From positions 1-5,028 of the forward strand of contig JAJPZP010000073.1 of assembly GCA_021204285.1 (NCBI GenBank): DNA of 5,028 nucleotides, written 5' to 3'. This DNA is from Lachnospiraceae bacterium. Lineage in GTDB: Bacteria; Bacillota; Clostridia; Lachnospirales; Lachnospiraceae. The notes below the pieces were generated by a model. It worked only from the letters and a program-made list of their open reading frames with translations. It made no database searches and was not told the DNA's origin. Shown in pieces: positions 1 to 5,028 of this stretch (position 1 is the first letter of the stretch; each line of letters starts with the position of its first letter). The position numbers and the translations under genes are program-made.

Positions 1-818
1 CTGGCGGTCAGGATCAGCGGTCCGAGCACCCCAAAATGGGTAAACAGCATATCTCCAAAATCCCGGCACAGCTCCTTTTTGCCGTCCAGCACACGGATCT
101 CCACATTTTTAAGAGAAAGCCCCTGCAGCCTCTTCGCCCAGTCCTCCCGCACATTAAAAGGCACAAGAGAAGGACATGCCTCCACCGTCTTCAGGCCAAA
201 GTCCTCCGCAAAGCGATAGCCATCCCCGGTGGATCCGGTGCTCGCATAGGAAAGACCACCCGTTGCGACAAAGACAAGATCCGCGGATTCGCTGTGACCA
301 TCGGTGAAAGAAAGTCGAAATCTGCTGTTTTCGTCCGGAGAATCTGTTTCTCCGGCACCGACATCTGTCCGCGCAATTCCTGACGGCTGCTCAGCCGCAG
401 GGACTATGCACGTAAGCCCTGTCACCTCCGCACGCAGATGCACATGCACCCCCGCGCATTTCATCGCTTTCTTAAGCGTATCCAGGACGTCTGCAGACTT
501 ATCGGAACACGGAAACACACGGTTCCCACGCTCCACCTTAAGCGGCAGCCCCTCCTGCTCGAAAAAATCCATGGTGTCCTGGTTCGTAAATCCATAAAAA
601 GCACTGTAGAGAAATTTGGGATTGCTCTTCACCGAGGCAAGAAGCTCATCCATCTCACAGGCATTTGTGAGATTGCAGCGTCCCTTTCCGGTAATGTAAA
701 GCTTCTTTCCCAGCTTTTCATTCTTTTCATAGACGTGGACATCGAGTCCCTGCCGCGCCGCAAACACGGACGCCATCATACCGGCGGCTCCGCCGCCGAT
801 CAGAGCAAGCTTCGTCAT
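1..818 (-). CDS. BaiN/HI0933-family flavoprotein (NAD(P)/FAD-dependent oxidoreductase), 3' end outside window
   Basis: The first 272 codons are present and the frame is open to the left edge; relatives are roughly 400 residues, so about one third is missing. Residues 5-17 form the dinucleotide-binding loop (ALIGGGAAGMMAS), followed by an acidic Glu at the end of the next strand (VYEKNEKLGKK, 29-39). The family signatures YITGKGRCNLTN (41-52), ATGGLSYASTGSTGDGY (185-201) and GDMLFTHFGVLGPLIL (255-270) are all visible. The ATG at 818-816 is preceded by AGGAG at 826-830 with 7-base spacing, which fixes the start. This family binds FAD; members have been linked to bile-acid dehydroxylation (BaiN) and other reductions, but most have no known substrate, so no specific reaction is assigned. 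Residues about 138-167 look like a polar, low-complexity insertion. A terminator separates it from the decarboxylase genes, so it is probably an independent unit. Confidence 0.9.
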   Translation of the reverse strand, partial: MTKLALIGGGAAGMMASVFAARQGLDVHVYEKNEKLGKKLYITGKGRCNLTNACEMDELLASVKSNPKFLYSAFYGFTNQDTMDFFEQEGLPLKVERGNRVFPCSDKSADVLDTLKKAMKCAGVHVHLRAEVTGLTCIVPAAEQPSGIARTDVGAGETDSPDENSRFRLSFTDGHSESADLVFVATGGLSYASTGSTGDGYRFAEDFGLKTVEACPSLVPFNVREDWAKRLQGLSLKNVEIRVLDGKKELCRDFGDMLFTHFGVLGPLILTA

Positions 819-832
819 ATTGACACTCCTGT

Positions 833-871
833 AAAAAAGACCGCCGCGCCATGCCGCGCAGCGGTCCTTTT
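833..871 (-). terminator. Intrinsic terminator after the decarboxylase operon, abutting the next gene's ribosome site
   Basis: On the minus strand an A-tract (871-868) precedes an 11-bp GC-rich stem, GACCGCUGCGC (866-856) with GCGCGGCGGUC (849-839). The loop is GGCAUG, and six U residues (838-833) follow. One pair is U860.G845, which would be an A-C mismatch on the plus strand, so the stem is better as minus-strand RNA. It lies downstream of oadA and is the obvious end of that transcript. The U-tract ends only two bases before the AGGAG of the flavoprotein gene, so any promoter for that gene further upstream would have to read through it. Confidence 0.87.
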
Positions 872-884
872 GTTAGATACTATT

Positions 885-1019
885 CATAAGCCGTGCCCCT
901 CACCTCCGCTTCGCTTCGGTTCATCTGCGGGCTTCGCCCTATGGAAGACGGAACAATCCCGACTGCTTACATGCGAGCATGACGCATCCGTGCTTGTTCC
1001 GCCTTCCGCACGGCTCATG
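885..1019 (-). other. Long folded intergenic element (candidate structured RNA or palindromic repeat)
   Basis: This fills most of the 203-base gap between oadA and the flavoprotein gene and starts two bases after the oadA stop codon. Read as minus-strand RNA, 1019-1008 pairs with 896-885 (12 bp, one G.U at 1016/888). Directly adjoining, 1007-994 pairs with 956-943 (14 bp, one G.U at 1002/948). Inside the second stem, 987-983 and 975-971 form an AUGCG/CGCAU hairpin. The 3' side branch (942-897) holds GGGC-GAA-GCCC (939-929) and a weak CCG/CGG hairpin (919-906). Both imperfect pairs are G.U on the minus strand and A-C on the plus strand. No open reading frame of substance or target-site duplication is evident. 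It could be a 3' UTR element of the operon, a leader of the flavoprotein gene, or a dispersed repeat; I do not recognise the family. Confidence 0.7.
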
Positions 1020-1021
1020 CC

Positions 1022-2434
1022 TTACACTGGGTATGCACCATTCTTCGTGTCCGCTACCGTGGCGTCCATCTTCGTCTTCTGCGCTTCCCGGTATTTGAAG
1101 AAGTCAACGGCAACCTGCGGGAACAGCGCGTAGGACAGCACATCCTCATCCTGCTCCTTGTACTGCGCCATCTCGGCCTCCAGGGTTTCAAGCTCGTTCG
1201 GTACAAGATCCGCCGGACGGCAGGTGATGACCTCAGCGTCACCGATGCACTTCTTCTGCACTTCCTCGTTAAACGGCTTTACGGTCTTTCCATAATGGCC
1301 GGAAAGCAGATCCTTCGACTCCTTCGTCACCATCTTGTAGCGCTCGCCGCCGACGACGTTCATCACGGCCTGGCTGCCAACGATCTGCGACGACGGCGTG
1401 ACCAGCGGACACTCGCCGAAGTCCTGACGTACACGCGGCACTTCCTCGAGTACCTCGTAGTACTTGTCCTCCGCATGCAAATCCTTGAGCTGCGAGGTCA
1501 GGTTCGACAGCATGCCGCCCGGCACCTGGTAGATCAGTGTCTTGATGTTGACACCCATATTCTTCGGATCCAGCAGGCCGCTCTCCAGTGCCTCATCACG
1601 GATCGGACGGAAGTAATCCGCGATCTCCTCAAGAAGCTTCGTGTCATATCCGGTATCATATGGCGTACCCTTAAAGGTCTCGACCATAACCTCGGTTGCC
1701 GGCTGAGAGGTACCCAGTGCGAATGGAGACATTGCACAGTCAATCACGTCCACGCCGGCCTCGACAGCCTTCAGATAGGTCATTGAACCTACGCCAGAGG
1801 TGTAGTGCGTGTGAAGCTGGATCGGAATCTTCACCGTCTCCTTGAGCGCGGTAACCAGCTCAGTCGCCGTGTACGGAAGCAGCAGTCCCGCCATATCCTT
1901 GATGCAGATGGAATCCGCACCCATATTCTCGATCTCTTTCGCGATATTCGTCCAGTATTCCAGCGTGTAGGCATCACCCAGCGTGTAGGAAAGTGCAACC
2001 TGCGCATGGCCTTTCTCCTTATTGGCGGCCTTCACCGCAGTCTCCAGGTTCCGGAGATCATTCAGGCAGTCGAAAATACGGATGATATCGATACCGTTCG
2101 CAATGGATTTCTGTACGAAATACTCCACCACGTCGTCACCGTAGGGACGATAGCCGAGAATATTCTGTCCACGGAACAGCATCTGCAGCTTTGTGTTCTT
2201 TGCCTTATCTCTGATCTTTCTGAGTCTGTCCCAGGGATCCTCCTTCAGGAAGCGAAGGGAAGCGTCAAAGGTTGCGCCGCCCCAGCACTCAAGGGAGTGA
2301 TATCCCACCTGGTCCAGCTTTTCCACGATCGGGAGCATCTGCTCCGTGGTCATACGCGTCGCAATCAGGGACTGATGCGCGTCACGCAGGATCGTCTCTG
2401 TTATTTTAATCGGCTTTTTTGCGATTTCAGTCAT
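1022..2434 (-). CDS. oadA: Oxaloacetate decarboxylase alpha subunit (carboxyltransferase), without biotin domain
   Basis: The 470-residue cytoplasmic carboxyltransferase transfers the carboxyl group of oxaloacetate to biotin, releasing pyruvate. Residues about 9-270 are the HMGL-like TIM barrel, with ETILRDAHQSLIATR at 13-27, QMLFRGQNILGYRPYG at 84-99, CIKDMAGLL at 177-185 and QLHTHYTSG at 206-214. By family comparison Asp18, His208 and His210 are the metal ligands and Lys179 is the carboxylated lysine. Residues about 290-460 are the conserved PYC/OADA C-terminal domain (IYQVPGGMLSNL at 301-312). The usual Pro/Ala linker and C-terminal EAMKME biotin domain of about 120 residues are absent; the protein ends ...NGAYPV and a separate carrier is encoded upstream. 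The same fold occurs in pyruvate carboxylase subunit B and transcarboxylase 5S, but adjacency to oadB favours the decarboxylase. The start is supported by AGGAGG 8 bases upstream. Confidence 0.93.
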   Translation of the reverse strand: MTEIAKKPIKITETILRDAHQSLIATRMTTEQMLPIVEKLDQVGYHSLECWGGATFDASLRFLKEDPWDRLRKIRDKAKNTKLQMLFRGQNILGYRPYGDDVVEYFVQKSIANGIDIIRIFDCLNDLRNLETAVKAANKEKGHAQVALSYTLGDAYTLEYWTNIAKEIENMGADSICIKDMAGLLLPYTATELVTALKETVKIPIQLHTHYTSGVGSMTYLKAVEAGVDVIDCAMSPFALGTSQPATEVMVETFKGTPYDTGYDTKLLEEIADYFRPIRDEALESGLLDPKNMGVNIKTLIYQVPGGMLSNLTSQLKDLHAEDKYYEVLEEVPRVRQDFGECPLVTPSSQIVGSQAVMNVVGGERYKMVTKESKDLLSGHYGKTVKPFNEEVQKKCIGDAEVITCRPADLVPNELETLEAEMAQYKEQDEDVLSYALFPQVAVDFFKYREAQKTKMDATVADTKNGAYPV

Positions 2435-2442
2435 TTCTCATT

Positions 2443-2448
2443 CCTCCT
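2443..2448 (-). promoter_or_regulatory. Ribosome binding site of oadA
   Basis: A perfect AGGAGG on the minus strand, 8 bases before the ATG at 2434-2432. It lies 12 bases downstream of the closing stem of the folded element at 2618-2461 and is not itself inside the predicted stem. A CCUCCU-like sequestering partner is not visible in that element, so direct masking of this site is not obvious. Confidence 0.85.
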
Positions 2449-2460
2449 ATTAAAACTTTC

Positions 2461-2618
2461 TGATGATACCACGGATTTCTTCGTTCTTTGTACTCCCGAA
2501 ATCCTGAAAACATTCGCAATCCGCCCTCTCGGGCTACTTGCTCATGTTTTGGCGGGTCCCAAATCCATAAATCCAGATGCAAGCATCTGATTTATGTCTT
2601 TTTGACCCTGTATCATCA
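2461..2618 (-). ncRNA. Candidate structured RNA: four-way junction between oadB and oadA
   Basis: As minus-strand RNA the whole gap closes into one junction. The P1 stem is UGAUGAUAC (2618-2610) with GUAUCAUCA (2469-2461), perfect, and extendable to 2622/2456 past one bulge. Arm P2 (2608-2554) has GGGUC/GACCC, an A-U run, a tandem G.A pair, CAUAAAUC/GAUUUAUG, one bulged G and a stem capped by the stable G(CUUG)C loop. Arm P3 (2550-2507) has AAAACAU/AUGUUUU, tandem GA/GA, GCAA/UUGC, a GUA/GGA loop and GCCC/GGGC capped by GAGA, a GNRA tetraloop. Arm P4 (2504-2473) has GGAUUUC/GAAAUCC with an 18-base purine-rich loop. The junction linkers are only 1-3 bases. The tetraloops and G.A modules exist only on the minus strand. 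P1 overlaps the oadB stop codon. It could be an intra-operon control element, a riboswitch-like or processing element, or a mobile palindromic repeat; no known family is recognised and no fold calculation was run. Confidence 0.68.
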
Positions 2619-3767
2619 AAAGACTCCAAAGATAGCCATAAACGTACCCGCCGCAACCGCGGTGCCGATGACGCCTGCCACGTTCGGACCCATCGCGTGC
2701 ATCAGCAGGAAGTTCGTCGGATCGACCTCCGCGCCCACCTTCTGGGACACACGAGCAGCCATCGGCACGGCGGAGACGCCAGCAGAACCGATCAGCGGGT
2801 TCACTTTCTTGCCGGTCGCATAGCACATAATCTTGCCAATCAGCACACCCGCTGCGGTACCAAAGGCAAAAGCCACAAGACCAAGCACCACGATCTTCAG
2901 CGTACTCGCCTTCAGGAAGGCTTCGGCGCTCGTCGTCGCGCCTACAGAGGTGCCGAGCAGAATGACAACGATGTACATCAGCACGTTTGCTGCGGTATCG
3001 GCCAGCTGACGAACCACGCCGCACTCGCGGAACAGGGTGCCGAGCATCAGCATACCGATCAGCGGAGCCGTCGTCGGAAGAATCAGACAGACGATAATCG
3101 TAACCACGATCGGGAACAGTACCTTTTCAAGCTTCGACACCGGACGCAGCTGCTCCATCTTAATCTTGCGCTCCTCCTCGGTCGTGAGTGCCTTCATGAT
3201 CGGCGGCTGGATCAGCGGCACCAGCGCCATGTAGGAGTAGGCCGCCACTGCAATCGGTCCCATCAGTGTCGTCTGTCCCAGCTTACCGGCCAGGAAGATC
3301 GAAGTCGGGCCGTCCGCGCCGCCGATGATGGAGATGGCCGCCGCGGCCTTGTCGGAGAAGCCCATCAGCATCGCGAGCAGATAGGCGACAAAAACACCAA
3401 ACTGCGAAGCTGCCCCCAGAAGGAAGCTCTTCGGATTCGCTATCAGCTGTCCAAAGTCCGTCATCGCACCGACGCCCATGAAAATCAGCGACGGCAGGAT
3501 CGCCCACTCGTCCAGCACATAGAAATAGTAGAGAAGTCCGCCGGTTCCGTTCGAGGATTCCTCGACTGACATCATGATATCCGGATAAATATTAACCAGC
3601 AGCATACCGAAAGCGATCGGAACCAGCAGCAGCGGCTCAAATTCCTTCACGATAGCCAGGTAGAGGAACACACAGGCGACCACGATCATGACGTAGTTCC
3701 CCCACGTCAGGTTAAAGAACGCGGTCTGCTGAATGAGGTTCCCCAATGTATCAGCAATATAACTCAT
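2616..3767 (-). CDS. oadB: Sodium ion-translocating decarboxylase beta subunit
   Basis: This 383-residue integral membrane protein decarboxylates carboxybiotin and couples the reaction to Na+ export. It is strongly hydrophobic, with about nine membrane segments (for example residues 24-40, 44-60, 116-136, 167-187, 217-234, 261-279, 288-313 and 355-380). GGADGPTSIF at 149-158 carries Asp152, matching the essential aspartate (Asp203) of the Klebsiella protein. NPLIGSAGVSAVPMAARV at 323-340 carries Asn323, Gly327, Ser332 and Arg339, which match the conserved polar residues of region VIII (Asn373, Gly377, Ser382, Arg389 in Klebsiella). The length is nearer to the shorter beta subunits of clostridial and GcdB type than to the Klebsiella form. 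The ATG is preceded by GGAGG (3775-3779) at 7-base spacing, 40 bases after the biotin carrier gene. The stop codon lies inside the closing stem of the folded element that follows. Confidence 0.95.
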   Translation of the reverse strand: MSYIADTLGNLIQQTAFFNLTWGNYVMIVVACVFLYLAIVKEFEPLLLVPIAFGMLLVNIYPDIMMSVEESSNGTGGLLYYFYVLDEWAILPSLIFMGVGAMTDFGQLIANPKSFLLGAASQFGVFVAYLLAMLMGFSDKAAAAISIIGGADGPTSIFLAGKLGQTTLMGPIAVAAYSYMALVPLIQPPIMKALTTEEERKIKMEQLRPVSKLEKVLFPIVVTIIVCLILPTTAPLIGMLMLGTLFRECGVVRQLADTAANVLMYIVVILLGTSVGATTSAEAFLKASTLKIVVLGLVAFAFGTAAGVLIGKIMCYATGKKVNPLIGSAGVSAVPMAARVSQKVGAEVDPTNFLLMHAMGPNVAGVIGTAVAAGTFMAIFGVF

Positions 3768-3807
3768 TTTGTAACCTCCGATTTATTCGTATGTCAGCAT
3801 CCCCGCG

Positions 3808-4185
3808 TCAGTTCATCGTGGCAAGGATATCACCGGACTCCACCGCATCGCCGCCTGCCACGTCAATGCTGGCCACCGTGCCGGCCTCCGGCGCGACCAC
3901 CGGGATCTCCATCTTCATGGCTTCCAGAATCCCGATCGTATCGCCCGGCTTCCTACTCTGGCCAACCTTCGCCTCCACCTTGAAGACCTTGCCCGGGACG
4001 GATGCCGTCACCTCGATGGAGCCGCCGCCCGCCGGAGCAGCCTTCGCCGGAGCGGACGCCGCTGCCGGAGCAGCCGTCGGCGCTGCCTTCGGAGCCGCCG
4101 CCCGCACGGGAGCGCTGCCTGCGCCGCCCTCTTCAACCGTCACATCATATGCTGTTCCATTTACTGTAATCGTATAATTTTTCAT
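3808..4185 (-). CDS. Biotin carrier protein (separate gamma/BCCP subunit of Na+-pumping decarboxylase)
   Basis: This 125-residue protein carries the biotin that shuttles CO2 between the carboxyltransferase and OadB. Residues 1-20 are a short beta-rich head (MKNYTITVNGTAYDVTVEEG) typical of these carriers. Residues about 24-54 are a flexible Ala/Pro-rich linker. Residues 56-125 are the biotinyl domain, with EAMKMEI at 88-94 and Lys91 as the biotinylation site. Biotin attachment would need a biotin ligase encoded elsewhere. It is equivalent to the C-terminal domain of one-piece OadA proteins and to the separate MmdC/GcdC subunits of methylmalonyl-CoA and glutaconyl-CoA decarboxylases. AGGAGG at 4196-4201 lies 10 bases before the ATG, in the 23-base gap after the oadG-like gene, indicating one transcript. 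The SRKPGD stretch (77-82), where relatives usually read more like TVKKGD, is a minor oddity. Confidence 0.95.
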   Translation of the reverse strand: MKNYTITVNGTAYDVTVEEGGAGSAPVRAAAPKAAPTAAPAAASAPAKAAPAGGGSIEVTASVPGKVFKVEAKVGQSRKPGDTIGILEAMKMEIPVVAPEAGTVASIDVAGGDAVESGDILATMN

Positions 4186-4208
4186 TTTCTATTTTCCTCC
4201 TGATTTGC

Positions 4209-5012
4209 TTATGATCTTTTCCATCTTGCGGAATCCGCGCGGCGAATCGAACGCACGACGAATCCGTCCTCTGAGCTGCCTGTATATGCGCAGATGGCCG
4301 CGGTGATCGCCGCCACCAGCTCCCCGTCGTCCACCGCCGGCTCTTCTGCCACGGCCTCGGGCTGTGAAACAGGCGCTGCGGTAGCAGGCGCTGCCTGTGC
4401 GGGCGCCGTTTTCTTCCTGCTGAACTTCGCCTGAATCTTCGGGATGAAGCTGAAGCAGTAAATGACAAGGCTGATAAAGATCAGCACTGCAAATACGACG
4501 CCCATTCCGAGAATCGTGTTCATGCCTGCCTTATAGAAAATCTCTCCCAGCGAGTACTCCGGGTCGAGCGCCAGCTCGTCCACCACGCTCTTTGAAGTGA
4601 ACTCGATCGTCAGATCCGCCTCTCTCTCCGAGAAAGTCATATGGGTGACAAGCGTAGCGCCGTCCTCATCCGCTTCCGTGATCTCATAGCTGTCCGTCGA
4701 GACGTAGTCCCCCAGATCGTCCATATTGCTCTCATATACGGAGAAAGCGGACACAAAGGATTCAGCAGTAAATGGCAGACTGTTGTAATCAACAATCTCC
4801 TGTGCATCTTCCTCATCCAGCGTGGCATAATAGGCAATCTCCTCTTCCGAGAAGCTGCTCCAGCTCGCAATCAGGAAATCGGCGACGGACGCCAGATAGC
4901 TCTGGTCATAGCTGACAGTGCTGCCCGCGGACGAACTTCCGCAGGCCGTGAGACCCATGACCGTCACGGCCATAAGCAGCACCGTCAGGATTTTTCTGAA
5001 TTTCTGTCTCAT
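4209..5012 (-). CDS. oadG: OadG-family subunit with N-terminal lipoprotein domain
   Basis: At 267 residues this is about three times the length of a classical OadG (roughly 80-90). Residues 1-24 are a lipoprotein signal peptide with basic n-region MRQKFRK, hydrophobic core and lipobox LTAC, predicting lipidation at Cys24. Residues about 36-160 form an acidic extracytoplasmic domain (FLIASW near 46-51, DLGDYVSTDSYEI at 99-111) that I cannot assign firmly; it faintly recalls DUF3887. One membrane segment follows (about 166-190, ILGMGVVFAVLIFISLVIYC), then a Pro/Ala linker (203-228). The C-terminal tail contains ELVAAITAAICAYTG and GFVVRSIRR, as in clostridial OadG proteins. The tail should be cytoplasmic and bind OadA, while the first domain faces outward. 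The ATG has a GGGGG-rich site only about 3-5 bases upstream; no stop is visible before the window edge, but the signal peptide supports this start. Confidence 0.85.
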   Translation of the reverse strand: MRQKFRKILTVLLMAVTVMGLTACGSSSAGSTVSYDQSYLASVADFLIASWSSFSEEEIAYYATLDEEDAQEIVDYNSLPFTAESFVSAFSVYESNMDDLGDYVSTDSYEITEADEDGATLVTHMTFSEREADLTIEFTSKSVVDELALDPEYSLGEIFYKAGMNTILGMGVVFAVLIFISLVIYCFSFIPKIQAKFSRKKTAPAQAAPATAAPVSQPEAVAEEPAVDDGELVAAITAAICAYTGSSEDGFVVRSIRRADSARWKRS

Positions 5013-5015
5013 ATG

Positions 5016-5023
5016 CTCCCCCT
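5016..5023 (-). promoter_or_regulatory. Closely spaced ribosome binding site of oadG-like gene
   Basis: The minus strand reads AGGGGGAG just before the ATG at 5012. Depending on the register used, the spacing is 3-5 bases, shorter than the 7-10 bases at the other four genes here, so translation of this subunit may be weaker. The window ends 5 bases further on, so no promoter or preceding gene can be judged. Confidence 0.55.
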
Positions 5024-5028
5024 CGCTC

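Noticed and set aside
872..890. AT-rich stretch upstream of the flavoprotein as a possible -10 promoter element.
   Set aside because: There is no convincing -35 at proper spacing, and part of it overlaps the folded element, so a promoter cannot be called.
438..1133. Plus-strand open frame (231 codons) crossing the flavoprotein start, terminator and folded element.
   Set aside because: It runs through a terminator hairpin and parts of two conserved minus-strand genes, and shows no protein family features.
2460..2502. CTGATGA on the plus strand followed by GAAA near 2498-2501, recalling a hammerhead ribozyme core.
   Set aside because: The bases between them do not form the required stem II (tacc against ccc), and no NUH cleavage site with stems I and III can be placed.
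1805..2590. Long plus-strand open frame (261 codons) opposite oadA and the gap.
   Set aside because: It mirrors the conserved OadA coding sequence, and its product resembles no family I recognise.
2566..2603. Plus-strand hairpin followed by TCTTTTT, looking like a plus-strand intrinsic terminator.
   Set aside because: No plus-strand gene lies upstream for it to serve, and the T-run is accounted for as the A-run of arm P2 in the minus-strand fold.
2461..2618. Cloverleaf shape suggesting a tRNA or tRNA-like gene.
   Set aside because: It is too long, arm sizes are wrong, and there is no T-loop GTTCRANNC, no anticodon loop and no CCA-type acceptor geometry.
2456..2622. Terminal inverted repeats suggesting a MITE insertion.
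   Set aside because: No flanking target-site duplication is visible and no second copy occurs in the window, so a mobile origin cannot be supported from this sequence alone.
2577..3569. Long plus-strand open frame (330 codons) opposite oadB.
   Set aside because: Its product is rich in His, Arg and Gln with no recognisable domain, and it lies antisense to a clearly conserved membrane protein.

Overview
The window reads as one minus-strand operon from an anaerobic Firmicute, most likely a fairly GC-rich member of the Clostridia (Lachnospiraceae-like). The reasons are the strong AGGAGG-type ribosome sites, the protein sequences, and the combination of a split sodium-pumping decarboxylase with a lipoprotein-type OadG. 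The organism assignment is inference.

In transcription order (right to left) the genes are: an OadG-type subunit with an unusual N-terminal lipoprotein domain (5012-4209); a free-standing biotin carrier protein (4185-3808); the membrane decarboxylase/Na+ pump subunit OadB (3767-2616); a 181-base gap; the carboxyltransferase subunit OadA (2434-1022); a 203-base gap; and the first 272 codons of a BaiN/HI0933-type flavoprotein (818-1) that runs off the left edge. The first four genes make a complete biotin-dependent, sodium-translocating oxaloacetate decarboxylase. OadA moves the carboxyl group from oxaloacetate to biotin on the carrier, OadB decarboxylates the carboxybiotin and exports Na+, and OadG anchors and assembles the complex. 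The biotin domain is a separate protein rather than the C-terminal domain of OadA. That would let it serve a second carboxyltransferase, possibly encoded just upstream of the window.

The most interesting content is in the two gaps, neither of which codes for protein. Read as minus-strand RNA, the oadB-oadA gap (2618-2461) folds into a closed four-way junction. It has a perfect 9-bp closing stem that includes the oadB stop codon and three arms. One arm is capped by a GAGA (GNRA) tetraloop and another by a CUUG tetraloop, and both carry tandem G.A modules. The gap after oadA (1019-885) folds into a second long element, a 12-bp stem stacked on a 14-bp stem, with an alternative pairing built in. 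It is followed by a strong intrinsic terminator (871-833) that ends two bases before the ribosome site of the flavoprotein gene. I recognise neither fold as a named RNA family. They are candidates for undescribed structured RNAs, intra-operon control elements or short palindromic repeats.

Long open frames on the plus strand opposite these genes are coding shadows. No tRNA, rRNA, CRISPR array or insertion sequence was seen.
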